Shown: positions 1-7,855, counted from the stretch's first letter. The stretch is DNA of 13,678 nucleotides from Candidatus Omnitrophota bacterium (GCA_020061685.1 JAGUXU010000078.1:1-13678); one strand, 5' to 3'. Notes: generated from the sequence alone by a model not told the origin. A program made the numbers and translations.

Positions 1-140
1 AGTTCCAGCTGCCTTACGGCTAAGGGCCCGGTCCCGTCCTGCAGGAGACAAAGGTCCACCTTCGAGATGACGAAATCGTCGGCTTTCGCATCCCTTCCGC
101 TATGTTCGGATAATATCTTTTCGGATATGGTCTTGCCCAT
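1..140 (-). CDS. Aconitase / 3-isopropylmalate dehydratase large subunit family, N-terminal fragment
   Basis: The gene starts at ATG 140 and runs off the left edge, so only about 46 residues are visible. The start reads MGKTISEKILSEHSG, followed by a stretch ending in VDLCLLQDGTGPLAVRQLE. This is the typical N-terminus of the aconitase/LeuC/homoaconitase superfamily, in which a [4Fe-4S] enzyme isomerises hydroxy-acids by dehydration and rehydration. The visible part cannot separate aconitase (TCA cycle) from isopropylmalate dehydratase (leucine synthesis) or homoaconitase. The cluster-ligating cysteines lie in the missing portion. Its start codon is only about 20 nt after a strong hairpin (199-161), and no convincing promoter or Shine-Dalgarno sequence is visible in that gap. 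Family assignment is fairly sure; exact substrate is open. Confidence 0.82.
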   Translation of the reverse strand, partial: MGKTISEKILSEHSGRDAKADDFVISKVDLCLLQDGTGPLAVRQLE

Positions 141-160
141 CTTACTCGTATAGGTTAAGA

Positions 161-199
161 GATAAAAACCCGGGTCGCATTTAGATCCGGGCTTTTATC
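161..199 (-). terminator. Rho-independent terminator of the acetyl-CoA synthetase/gcv operon
   Basis: On the minus strand, a 13-bp arm (GATAAAAGCCCGG, 199-187) pairs with CCGGGTTTTTATC (173-161) across a 13-nt loop, with one G-U pair. The GC-rich core is followed by a run of five U. The hairpin begins about 20 nt after the stop codon of the 123-residue exported-protein gene, so it is the natural end of the transcript that starts near 7888. It is also very close to the next gene on the same strand. Confidence 0.8.
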
Positions 200-220
200 G
201 AGGATATTTCTGCGTTGCCT

Positions 221-592
221 TTATTTCTCTTCGGCGGGCCACGACTCCTCAGTAGACTTGCCGGGCATCTCTGCCGTGCCGACAACGCCTGTCTTTACCG
301 TCTCGCCTGTGCCCTTCACCGGATTGACAATTAGGTCCTTCGCCGCGTCACCTGATCCCGTTAAGGTGCCGCCCACATCCTTGCCTTCCTGGGCTATCGT
401 ATTGACTCCCTGTTTTGTGGTGTCAATCACTACGTCGGCCGAATTCTTAGCGGCGTTTACCGGCCAATGGAACAGGCCGCGCCAGAATTTTACGAAAGCG
501 TTCGGTTCCTGCTGCTCCGCGGCCTGGGCAGAACCGATCGTAATCGAGCAAACTAAAATCGCCGCAAGTACCAAAAACAACCCTTTCTTCAT
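221..592 (-). CDS. Small exported protein with 11-residue periodicity, unknown function
   Basis: This 123-residue protein was not recognised as a named family. Residues 1-24 form a clear signal peptide: MKKG, then a hydrophobic core, then SAQA before A25, a good signal peptidase I site. No lipobox cysteine sits at the cleavage point. A tryptophan-rich segment (about 34-45, FVKFWRGLFHWP) follows. Residues 54-108 are rich in Val, Thr, Gly and Lys and show an 11-residue period, with V55, I66, L77, I88 and V99 exactly 11 apart. The tail is acidic. The mature protein would be secreted or periplasmic, perhaps membrane-associated through an amphipathic helix. A strong AAGGGGGTC Shine-Dalgarno precedes ATG 592. 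It lies 27 nt after the ferredoxin gene and just before the terminator, so it is probably the last gene of the gcv operon. That position does not by itself show a shared role. Confidence 0.75.
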   Translation of the reverse strand: MKKGLFLVLAAILVCSITIGSAQAAEQQEPNAFVKFWRGLFHWPVNAAKNSADVVIDTTKQGVNTIAQEGKDVGGTLTGSGDAAKDLIVNPVKGTGETVKTGVVGTAEMPGKSTEESWPAEEK

Positions 593-619
593 TACTTGAC
601 CCCCTTTCGGTTTTTCAGA

Positions 620-808
620 TCATTCCTCTATTGAGATCGCCTCCACAGGGCAGCTGTCCTTCGCTTCCCTGCAGGTCTCTTCGGCTGATTTCGGGACCGG
701 AGTTACTTTTACGCTGGCGACATCCCCTTTCATCTCGAAGACATCCGGGCATATATTCGTGCAAAGCTCGCAACCGGTACAGAGATTCGGATCTACTTTC
801 GCCTTCAT
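620..808 (-). CDS. Single-cluster [4Fe-4S] ferredoxin
   Basis: A 62-residue cytoplasmic electron carrier. Cluster ligands are C10, C13, C16 (CTGCELC) and C53 (SCPVEAI), the single-cluster pattern of Thermotoga and Desulfovibrio ferredoxins. C20 and C46 are extra cysteines at the positions that form a disulfide in Thermotoga maritima ferredoxin. Length and the ending PVEAISIEE also match that type. The start ATG 808 overlaps the stop of the LipM-like gene as ATGA, and a consensus AGGAGG (821-816) lies 7 nt upstream, so this start is secure. The location suggests a role in lipoate or glycine metabolism, for instance as electron donor to the radical-SAM lipoyl synthase or as partner of a dihydrolipoamide-oxidising system. 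That partner assignment is inference; the protein type is near certain. Confidence 0.95.
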   Translation of the reverse strand: MKAKVDPNLCTGCELCTNICPDVFEMKGDVASVKVTPVPKSAEETCREAKDSCPVEAISIEE

Positions 809-1494
809 CTATTCACCTCCTCTATATCTTCCGTTATCAGTTCTTCTGCTAACCTTCTTTCCCTATCTGAAATTTGACCTTTGAGGAATTTCGCTTTTAA
901 GTGTCTCGAGAGGCCGTCGGTGAATGCGATTAGGACATCATTATACGACCGTCTTGACCAGACGTCAAGACCTAAACTGACCTCGCCCTGATGCAGCACG
1001 ACCCCGGATTTGCGCCGCTGCGCCGCTCCGGCTATCTTTTTTCCGCCGCACATCACGTCAAACTCAACGGGCGAGGAGAAGCATTCGCTCGGCCCTCCCG
1101 CGGACCTCTTTTCCGGTTCAGGCAGATAGAAATCGGCTTTTATACCCAACTCTTTAAGTGCTTCTATTACGCCCGAATGTATCTCCCTATAGGAATTCAG
1201 GAGACCTCTTGGGATAGCGCCCGAGTCTTCGCGATAAATTACGGAGTAGGTAAAACTAAATTCGTTATGCGTGACCTCCCCGCCGCCCGTAGGGCGCCGT
1301 ATGATATCCCGCATTCCTGACGAATCCAAATATTGAAATCTTCCTGTCGTTACGCATGGATAAAGCCATCTATAGATCCGGAGGGTAGGCGCCGCGCCGC
1401 CTTCGGCCTGGCAAAGCATGATCGCCTCATCTATGGCCATATTCAGGCACGGATCCTGCGCTCCGTCGAGGATCAGGCGCCAGAGCTTTTCCAT
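805..1494 (-). CDS. LipM-like octanoyltransferase / lipoate-protein ligase family (BPL_LplA_LipB)
   Basis: A 229-residue member of the biotin/lipoate ligase fold. Visible motifs are the nucleotide/acyl-binding RRPTGGGEVTH (about 66-76) and GGKKIAGAAQRR (about 150-161), whose K153 is the invariant lysine. HQGEVSL follows. The segment before the lysine, ECFSSP with C138, matches the SCFDAP motif that carries the catalytic cysteine of Bacillus LipM. This argues for octanoyl transfer from acyl carrier protein to GcvH rather than ATP-dependent lipoate ligation. The C-terminal accessory domain of E. coli LplA is absent. It is shorter than B. subtilis LipM (about 278 residues). The gene starts 22 nt inside gcvPB and overlaps the ferredoxin by ATGA, which fits a role in acylating the H protein of the same operon. 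Octanoyl-H protein would still need LipA, which is not in the window. Confidence 0.85.
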   Translation of the reverse strand: MEKLWRLILDGAQDPCLNMAIDEAIMLCQAEGGAAPTLRIYRWLYPCVTTGRFQYLDSSGMRDIIRRPTGGGEVTHNEFSFTYSVIYREDSGAIPRGLLNSYREIHSGVIEALKELGIKADFYLPEPEKRSAGGPSECFSSPVEFDVMCGGKKIAGAAQRRKSGVVLHQGEVSLGLDVWSRRSYNDVLIAFTDGLSRHLKAKFLKGQISDRERRLAEELITEDIEEVNR

Positions 1495-2927
1495 CTTAAA
1501 TTCAATTCCCTTGCCGCCAAGACTTCGTCAAGCCTCCTTACGGGTGTCGTATGCGGCGCTTCCCTTAATAAAGCGGGGTCTGTCTTTGCCTCTTCGGCTA
1601 TTTTTATCATCGCCTCTATAAAGGCATCAAGGGTCTCTTTTGATTCGGTCTCCGTAGGTTCGACCATGATCGCCTCTTCCACTATCAGCGGAAAATATAC
1701 CGTCGGGGCGTAGAATCCGTAATCCAGCAACCGCTTGGCGATGTCGAGGGTCCTGACCCCGTATTCCTTCTTATCCTTTCCGCTAAATACGCATTCATGC
1801 ATGCATGGTTCATCGTCGACCGCAGGCTGGTAATGCGCCTTGAGTCTCGCCTTTAAATAATTTGCGCTCAATATAGCGTCGAGTGCCGCGTCTTTAAGGC
1901 CGGCCCAGCCCAGAGACCTGATATAGCAATAGGCCCTGATGATTATCCCTATGTTTCCGTAAAACGCACGCACCCTGCCGATAGTCTTCTTGGGATCATA
2001 ATCCAGCGTTAATTTATTCCTCTTCTGTCTTATCCGGGGAACCGGAAGATAGTCTAATAAATGGCCCTTTACGCCCACAGGGCCCGAACCGGGTCCGCCG
2101 CCGCCGTGCGGCGTCGAGAACGTCTTGTGTAAATTCACGTGGACGATATCAAATCCCATATCGCCGGGCCGCGTGATCCCCAGCAGGGCATTTAAGTTCG
2201 CGCCGTCCAGATATAAAAGGGCGCCCGCTTTATGGAGCAGGCCCGCTATCTCCTTCACATTCTTCTCAAAAAGCCCCAGGGTATTCGGGTTCGTAAGCAT
2301 AAGGACCGCGACTTCCTCATCCACAAGGGCCTTAAGCGCCTCCAGATCGACGCGCCCGGCCTTATCGGACCTGACCGTAACGACCTCATATCCGCATAAA
2401 GCCGCGCTTGCCGGGTTCGTGCCGTGGGCGGAGTCGGGAATAATGACCTTCTTGCGCGGATTTCCTTTTGAGGTGTGGTACGCCCTGACGATAAGCATGC
2501 CGGTCAGTTCGCCGTGCGCTCCCGCGGCCGGTTGCAACGTAAATCCGTCCATGCCGCAGATCTTTGATAGCGCCTGCTCGGTCTCATATAATATTTCCAG
2601 TGTCCCCTGAATGCTACTATCGGGCTGATACGGATGAAGCGCGGCAAATTCTTCCAGACCGGCGAGCTTCTCGTTTATCTTCGGATTATATTTCATCGTG
2701 CATGAACCCAAGGGGTAGAAAGTCGTGTCCAACGAATAATTAAGCTGCGAGAGGCGCGTAAAATGACGCACGCAATCAAACTCGCTTACCTCGGGAAGGC
2801 CGGCCTCGGTATTCCGCGATAATCCGGGCGGGATAAGGGACTTGAGATCGGCCTCGGGCACGTCTAATTTCGGAAGTGAATATCCTTTTCTTCCGGCAGA
2901 ACTCATCTCAAATATAAGTTTTTCCAT
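1473..2927 (-). CDS. gcvPB: Glycine dehydrogenase (decarboxylating) subunit 2
   Basis: This 484-residue subunit is the PLP-carrying half of the P protein. It decarboxylates glycine and passes the aminomethyl group to the lipoyl arm of GcvH. The PLP lysine is K268 in HVNLHKTFSTPHGGGGPG, and the glycine-rich loop follows immediately. Other family blocks are YPLGSCTMKYNP (71-82), QPAAGAHGE (132-140), DSAHGTNPAS (165-174) and LTNPNTLGLFE (211-221). Length is usual for bacterial two-subunit enzymes. The ATG at 2927 directly abuts the gcvPA stop with no good Shine-Dalgarno at normal distance, so translational coupling is likely, suiting a 1:1 partner. The 3' end overlaps the next gene by 22 nt. The family is certain. 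Confidence 0.97.
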   Translation of the reverse strand: MEKLIFEMSSAGRKGYSLPKLDVPEADLKSLIPPGLSRNTEAGLPEVSEFDCVRHFTRLSQLNYSLDTTFYPLGSCTMKYNPKINEKLAGLEEFAALHPYQPDSSIQGTLEILYETEQALSKICGMDGFTLQPAAGAHGELTGMLIVRAYHTSKGNPRKKVIIPDSAHGTNPASAALCGYEVVTVRSDKAGRVDLEALKALVDEEVAVLMLTNPNTLGLFEKNVKEIAGLLHKAGALLYLDGANLNALLGITRPGDMGFDIVHVNLHKTFSTPHGGGGPGSGPVGVKGHLLDYLPVPRIRQKRNKLTLDYDPKKTIGRVRAFYGNIGIIIRAYCYIRSLGWAGLKDAALDAILSANYLKARLKAHYQPAVDDEPCMHECVFSGKDKKEYGVRTLDIAKRLLDYGFYAPTVYFPLIVEEAIMVEPTETESKETLDAFIEAMIKIAEEAKTDPALLREAPHTTPVRRLDEVLAARELNLRWKSSGA

Positions 2928-4262
2928 TTAGTGTTTACCCAAAAGCTCCACGAACCTGTCGATCTCCTCTTTGGTCTTGGTCTCGGTCGCACATATCAAC
3001 ATGCAGTTCTTCATATTGGGATAAAACCTTCCGAGGGGCAGCCCTCCTATGATCCCGTGCTTGAGGAGGTCGCCGATTATCCTGTCGGGATCCTTGCCAC
3101 ATCTTATGATGAACTCGTTAAAGAACGGGCGGCCGGACATAAGTTCGTAACCGCTCAACTTTAAGATACCGTCCTTCAGATAATGGCTCTTCAATACGTT
3201 CTGGCGCGCCACCTCTTTTATCCCTTCCTTCCCGAGAAGGGACAGATATACGCAAGCCGCAAGCGCCATAAGTCCTTCGTTGGTGCATATATTAGAGGTC
3301 GCCTTCTCGCGCCGGATATGCTGTTCGCGCGCCTGCATTGTTAAGACATAACCGCGCTTACCCTCTATATCTTTAGTCATCCCCGCTATCCTACCCGGCA
3401 TCTTGCGCATATGCTTTTCTTTTACCGCGAAGAATCCCAGATACGGCCCGCCGTAACTCAAGGGGATACCCAGCGGCTGGCCTTCTCCGACCGCAATATC
3501 GGCATTGCATTCGCCGGGTGACTTCAATACCCCAAGGGAGACCGGGTTGACGCAGGCTATCAATAACGCCCCGCAGCGATGACAGGCGGCATCTATCGCT
3601 TCCGCATTCTCTATAAAGCCGAAAAAATTCGGATTCTGCATGATGACACAGGCGGCATCTTCGTTTGCCTGACCTTTCAATCCTTCTTCGTCAAAGAGGC
3701 CATCGCGATGCGCGATCTCGACTAATTCGATCTTGTACCCTTCAAGATAGGTCCTGATGACCTGCTTGTATTCGGGATGCAAGGAGCTTGAGAATATGAC
3801 GCGCCTTCTTCCCGTCTCCCTGACGGCAAGCAGGACAGCCTCCGCCAGCGCGGAAGCGCCGTCATACATAGACGCGTTTGCCGCGTCCATCCCCGTCAAT
3901 TCACATATCAGGCTCTGATATTCGTATATCGCCTGAAGCGTCCCCTGACTGGCCTCGGCCTGATAAGGCGTATATGCCGTCAGGAACTCGCCCCGCGAGA
4001 TGACCGTCCCGACCACTTCAGGGATGTAATGCTCGTAGGCCCCGGCTCCCAGAAACGAGGTGAGCTCTCGCGTCGACCTGTTCTTGGCCGCCTTCTCCGA
4101 GACGAGCGCCTTTAATTCCAATTCGGATATCCCTTCGGGTAAATCTAATTTCTGGAGGCGGAACTCTTGAGGTATCGCTTTAAGCAGGTCCTCGACAGAA
4201 GGGACGCCGATGGCATCCAGCATCTCTTTTTTATCTTTTTGAGTGTGCGGCGAATAATTCAA
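2928..4262 (-). CDS. gcvPA: Glycine dehydrogenase (decarboxylating) subunit 1
   Basis: A 444-residue subunit corresponding to the N-terminal half of one-chain GcvP. It pairs with GcvPB to form the active P protein. Family blocks visible are the N-terminal NYSPHT, FLGAGAYEHYIP (about 70-81), YTPYQAEASQGTLQ (97-110), NASMYDGASA (129-138), MQNPNFFG and GKRGYVLTMQAREQHIRREKA in the C-terminal half. The start is a TTG at 4262. No in-frame ATG lies near the family's normal N-terminus, and GGAG (4275-4272) sits 9 nt upstream. The gcvH stop ends one nucleotide before this start. A TTG start inside an otherwise ATG-started module may lower expression or reflect dependence on coupling to gcvH. Confidence 0.96.
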   Translation of the reverse strand: MNYSPHTQKDKKEMLDAIGVPSVEDLLKAIPQEFRLQKLDLPEGISELELKALVSEKAAKNRSTRELTSFLGAGAYEHYIPEVVGTVISRGEFLTAYTPYQAEASQGTLQAIYEYQSLICELTGMDAANASMYDGASALAEAVLLAVRETGRRRVIFSSSLHPEYKQVIRTYLEGYKIELVEIAHRDGLFDEEGLKGQANEDAACVIMQNPNFFGFIENAEAIDAACHRCGALLIACVNPVSLGVLKSPGECNADIAVGEGQPLGIPLSYGGPYLGFFAVKEKHMRKMPGRIAGMTKDIEGKRGYVLTMQAREQHIRREKATSNICTNEGLMALAACVYLSLLGKEGIKEVARQNVLKSHYLKDGILKLSGYELMSGRPFFNEFIIRCGKDPDRIIGDLLKHGIIGGLPLGRFYPNMKNCMLICATETKTKEEIDRFVELLGKH

Positions 4263-4263
4263 A

Positions 4264-4653
4264 TCAATGCGCTCCGGTCTTTATAAATTCCTCATAATCT
4301 TTGTAGGTCATAAGCGAATCGACCTCGGATTTATCTTTGATCTCCAGCGCGTAAAACCATCCCTCTTCATAAGGAGATTTATTGACTAACGACGGGTCTT
4401 TTGTTACGTCGCTGTTTGCCTTAACGATTTTGCCCGATACCGGGGCGTATATGGAGAATGCGGCCTTGACTGATTCCACTACCGCGGCCTCCGCCCCTTT
4501 AGAGAATTCCATCCCCAAGTTGGGCAACTCGACGAATACCACATCGGTTATCTCCTTTTGCGCATGGTCCGTTATACCGACGTAGCCGATATTGCCTTCG
4601 ACCCTAAACCACTCGTGTGTCTTGGTAAAACGCATCTTCTCGAGATCATACAT
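4264..4653 (-). CDS. gcvH: Glycine cleavage system H protein (lipoyl carrier)
   Basis: A 129-residue lipoyl-domain protein that shuttles the aminomethyl group from P to T and is then reoxidised by L. The lipoylated lysine is K63 in VVESVKAAFSIYAPVSG. Other signatures are KTHEWFRVEG (11-20), VGITDHAQKEITDVVFVELP (25-44) and the C-terminal PYEEGWFYALEIKD. Length is normal. ATG 4653 shares its A with the gcvT stop (TAATG), and AGGAGG (4667-4662) lies 8 nt upstream, so translation should be strong. K63 is the expected substrate of the LipM-like enzyme encoded three genes downstream. Confidence 0.98.
   Translation of the reverse strand: MYDLEKMRFTKTHEWFRVEGNIGYVGITDHAQKEITDVVFVELPNLGMEFSKGAEAAVVESVKAAFSIYAPVSGKIVKANSDVTKDPSLVNKSPYEEGWFYALEIKDKSEVDSLMTYKDYEEFIKTGAH
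4272..4275 (-). promoter_or_regulatory. Shine-Dalgarno deciding the TTG start of gcvPA
   Basis: GGAG, located inside the end of gcvH, lies 9 nt before TTG 4262. The encoded N-terminus (NYSPHT) matches the position where GcvPA proteins normally begin, so TTG is preferred over any downstream ATG. Confidence 0.65.
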
Positions 4654-5750
4654 TATCTCTTCCTCCTGTAAAATGGCACTTCAACGACCTGGGCTTTTTT
4701 CCTCTCTGCGTGTATTATGACATCGAATTCTTTTCCTATCGCGGAATTATCCGGCGTCACATAACCAAAACCTATGTTCTCTTTAAGGGTAGGCGAATAT
4801 GTCCCGCTCGTCACCGCGCCTATCCTCTTATTCGCCTTCTCTATGGGATAGCCGGTGCGGGGGATCGCCCTCTCCCGCATCTTAAACCCTACGAGGACCT
4901 CCTTTATGCCCTGCGCTTTCCTGTTCAGGATCGCTTCTTTGCCTATGAAATTCTTATTAAGATCGACCGTCCTCTCCAATCCCCCTTCAAGCGGCGTCTT
5001 GGATTCGTCCATGTCGATGCCGTAAAGCGGGCAGCCGGCTTCAAGCCTTAAAGTATCTCTTGCGCCTAAGCCGGCGGGAAGCAGCCCGTAGGGTTTCCCG
5101 ATATTTATCAGATCGCCCCATACTTTTTCGGTCTCCTCCGGCGCCACAAAAAGCTCAAACCCGTCTTCTCCGGTATATCCGCTCCTCGATAATAGACAGG
5201 AAAATCCGTCCACCTTCGTCTCACAGAACCTGCGGCGCTTCAATTCCTTAAGATCCGCCTCGCAGATATTCTGCAGGATCCCGGCTGAGGCCGGCCCCTG
5301 GATAGCGATACCTCCGTAAGAATCGTTTATGTCCTCTATGTCGACCCTGTGGGAGTTATTCGAATTAAACCATGCGAGGTCTTTCTCGAAGGTCGCCGCG
5401 TTGACGATAAGGATATACCTGTCCTTACTCAGGTTGTAGATAAACACGTCATCCAGTATCCCGCCGTTCCTGTTGCACAGCGGCGAATAGACTATCTTCC
5501 GGGAATCGGTCTTGCTTATGTCGTTGGTGAAAAGCAACTGCAGGAATTCAAATGCGCCCTTGCCCGTGACCTCGACCTTGCCGAGATGGGAAATATCGAA
5601 TAGCCCGGCCTTTGTCCGTGTGGCGTTATGCTCCTCTATTATGCTCGTATATTGGATGGGCAGGAGCCAGCCGTGAAAAGGCACTATCTTGGCATTCAGA
5701 CTCCTATGGGCCTCATAGAGGGGGGTCTTCTTGTCTTCAGTATGGGTCAT
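4653..5750 (-). CDS. gcvT: Glycine cleavage system T protein (aminomethyltransferase)
   Basis: A 365-residue enzyme that releases ammonia from aminomethyl-lipoyl-H protein and transfers the methylene to tetrahydrofolate, giving 5,10-methylene-THF. It shows GLFDISHLGKVEVTG (49-63), SPLCNRNGGILDDVF (89-103) with the conserved folate-site aspartate (D100/D101), GYTGEDGFELF (191-201) and GLGARDTLRLEAGCPLYG (228-244, ending in the conserved LYG.D). The C-terminal barrel ends with VPFYRR, typical of the family. The start ATG 5750 overlaps the stop of the acetyl-CoA synthetase gene as ATGA without a clear Shine-Dalgarno, so translation is probably coupled to it. The same family includes dimethylglycine oxidase and YgfZ-like proteins, but the operon context makes GcvT essentially certain. 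Confidence 0.97.
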   Translation of the reverse strand: MTHTEDKKTPLYEAHRSLNAKIVPFHGWLLPIQYTSIIEEHNATRTKAGLFDISHLGKVEVTGKGAFEFLQLLFTNDISKTDSRKIVYSPLCNRNGGILDDVFIYNLSKDRYILIVNAATFEKDLAWFNSNNSHRVDIEDINDSYGGIAIQGPASAGILQNICEADLKELKRRRFCETKVDGFSCLLSRSGYTGEDGFELFVAPEETEKVWGDLINIGKPYGLLPAGLGARDTLRLEAGCPLYGIDMDESKTPLEGGLERTVDLNKNFIGKEAILNRKAQGIKEVLVGFKMRERAIPRTGYPIEKANKRIGAVTSGTYSPTLKENIGFGYVTPDNSAIGKEFDVIIHAERKKAQVVEVPFYRRKR

Positions 5751-7855
5751 TTTATATCTATGCTTATTCTCGCGTCGATCGCGACAGAACCGCCCTGATC
5801 GACCGAAAAAACCTTTAGAGGATTTATGTCCAATTCCCTGATCATCGGGAATTCCGTGACCATCTGAGAAAGCCTAAGGAGCGAATCCTTTATCGATTCG
5901 ATATCCGCCGGTTTTTCCCCGCGGACTCCCTTAAGCAAAGCGACAGAGCGTATGCCCTCTATCATCTCGGTCGCTTCGCGGGCCGTGATAGGCGCTACCC
6001 TGAAAGAGACATCCTTTAATACCTCGACATATATGCCGCCTAACCCGAACATAAGCATCGGCCCGAACTGCGCGTCCTTTGTCATCCCTAAAATGACTTC
6101 CTTGCCGCCCGTGACCATCTCTTGAATAAGGACGCCCATGATCTTGGCGTTCGGCACTGCCTTCTTCGCTTTTTGGACCATCTCATTAAACGCATCCTCG
6201 ACTTCCTTCGCGGTCTTTAAATTTACCTTGACTCCGCCTACATCTGACTTATGAAGTATGTCAGGCGAGGCGATCTTCATGACGACGGGATAACCGGTCT
6301 TCTCCGCAGCCTTGGATGCCTCCTTGGCATCCTTGGCCAGGACGCTCTTCGGCAATCTGAAACCATAACTCTCTATTATGTCGCGGGCCAGATATTCGGG
6401 GATCTCCTTCTGGCCTATCTTTACAGCCTCATCTATTATCTTCTTTACTTTTTCTTTATCTACTTTAAAGGGTTTTGCCGCTTCCCTCGGGACACCTAAG
6501 ATATTCTTATATTTGACCATCGTGTTAAACGACGATACGGCGCGTTCGGGAAAACGGTAATTCGGGATCTTGTTATCCTGCAATATATTCACTCCCTGCT
6601 CGACGAGTTTTCCGCCCATGAAGCTCGTGAATATCGGCTTGTCGTCCCTGTTGGCAACCAGGACCTCGGCGGTTTCCTTTATCTTGCTGTTGCTCTGCGG
6701 CGTCAGTATCACTACAAGGCCGTTGACATTAGGATCCTTGAGTAACGCCTCTACCGCGATCTTATATCTCTGGTCGTCGGCGTCGCCTATGACGTCTACG
6801 GGATTATTCAGGGCCGCTGTCTTGGGAAGCTTTCCTCTCAGATAATCCGTCGTCTCTTTGGCGAGCGGGGCGACTTTAGCGAATTGCGAACGTTCGACCG
6901 CATCCACCGCTATTATTCCGGGACCTCCCGCATTTGTTATTATCGCGAGCTTGTCGCCTTTCGGGAGTTTCTGGTATGAGAAGGCTACCGCGTAATCGAA
7001 AAGGTCCTCGATCGTCGCGGCGCGGATAATCCCGGTCTGCGCGAACGCGGCGTCAAACGCCACCTCCGAACCCGCGAGGCTTCCGGTGTGGCTGGAAGCC
7101 GCCTTTGCGCCGGCCTTGGTGCCGCCGGCCTTACAGATTATTACGGGTTTCTTTGCCGTGACCTCTCTGGCCACGCGCATGAATTCGTGGCCGTCCTTGA
7201 CATCCTCTATATAGCCGAGGATCACTTTTGTATCCGGATCCTCGCCGAGTGCCCTTAAGAAGTCAGTCTCGGATATATCGGCCTTGTTGCCGAGGCTTAT
7301 AAATTTGGAGAAACCTATCTTCTCCTTGACTGCCCAGTCAAGTATAGCGGTACACAAGGCGCCGGATTGGGAGAAGAAAGCGATGTCGCCGGGAAGCGGG
7401 GATGTCGCGGCAAAAGATGCGTTCAGGTGGATCGTGGAACTTATAAATCCGAGGCAGTTCGGGCCGAGCACCCGTATGCCATGCTTTTTCGCGGCCGCTG
7501 CCAGTTCTAACTCAAGTTTCTTGCCTTCGGGGCCCGTCTCCTTGAAACCCGCACTTATCACTATGGCGGCCTTGATGCCCTTATCACCGCATTCCTTCAT
7601 CACTTCGACGACGGCCGGGGCCGGAATGGCGAATACAGCGAGGTCTATATCGTCTTTTACGTCGAGGACCGAAGGATAGGCCTTATACCCCATAACCTCG
7701 GTATCTTTGGGATTTATGGGATATATTTTGCCCTTATATCCCGATTCCTTGATGTTCAGCAGGACATCGTGACCTATTTTCCCCTTCGTCAGTGACGCGC
7801 CGATTACCGCGACAGAAGAAGGGTTAAGCAACTTCTCCAAACCGCTATCACTCAT
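5747..7855 (-). CDS. ADP-forming acetyl/acyl-CoA synthetase, fused alpha-beta
   Basis: A 702-residue cytoplasmic enzyme of the NDP-forming acyl-CoA synthetase family. It interconverts acetyl-CoA + ADP + Pi and acetate + CoA + ATP, or acts on related acyl-CoAs. The CoA-binding Rossmann domain is at about 12-105 (SVAVIGAS, KIYPINPK). Succinyl-CoA-ligase-like domains follow to about 450, with GPNCLGF (131-137) and the phospho-histidine H256 in SSHTGSLAG. An ATP-grasp domain occupies about 470-702, with H535 in ILHKSDVGGV. Fusion of alpha and beta halves in this order is known in bacteria and some archaea and protists. Acetyltransferase fusions of the Pat type are absent. It is the first gene after the 7923-7895 promoter, with AAGGA 9 nt before ATG 7855. 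It overlaps gcvT by 4 nt, suggesting coordinated glycine and acetyl-CoA metabolism. The exact acyl substrate cannot be read from sequence. Confidence 0.92.
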   Translation of the reverse strand: MSDSGLEKLLNPSSVAVIGASLTKGKIGHDVLLNIKESGYKGKIYPINPKDTEVMGYKAYPSVLDVKDDIDLAVFAIPAPAVVEVMKECGDKGIKAAIVISAGFKETGPEGKKLELELAAAAKKHGIRVLGPNCLGFISSTIHLNASFAATSPLPGDIAFFSQSGALCTAILDWAVKEKIGFSKFISLGNKADISETDFLRALGEDPDTKVILGYIEDVKDGHEFMRVAREVTAKKPVIICKAGGTKAGAKAASSHTGSLAGSEVAFDAAFAQTGIIRAATIEDLFDYAVAFSYQKLPKGDKLAIITNAGGPGIIAVDAVERSQFAKVAPLAKETTDYLRGKLPKTAALNNPVDVIGDADDQRYKIAVEALLKDPNVNGLVVILTPQSNSKIKETAEVLVANRDDKPIFTSFMGGKLVEQGVNILQDNKIPNYRFPERAVSSFNTMVKYKNILGVPREAAKPFKVDKEKVKKIIDEAVKIGQKEIPEYLARDIIESYGFRLPKSVLAKDAKEASKAAEKTGYPVVMKIASPDILHKSDVGGVKVNLKTAKEVEDAFNEMVQKAKKAVPNAKIMGVLIQEMVTGGKEVILGMTKDAQFGPMLMFGLGGIYVEVLKDVSFRVAPITAREATEMIEGIRSVALLKGVRGEKPADIESIKDSLLRLSQMVTEFPMIRELDINPLKVFSVDQGGSVAIDARISIDIK

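Noticed and set aside
2125..2610. 161-codon open frame on the plus strand inside gcvPB
   Set aside because: It lies antisense to a well-supported conserved gene, and its Ser/Pro/Arg-rich translation resembles no family. It is a shadow of the real frame.
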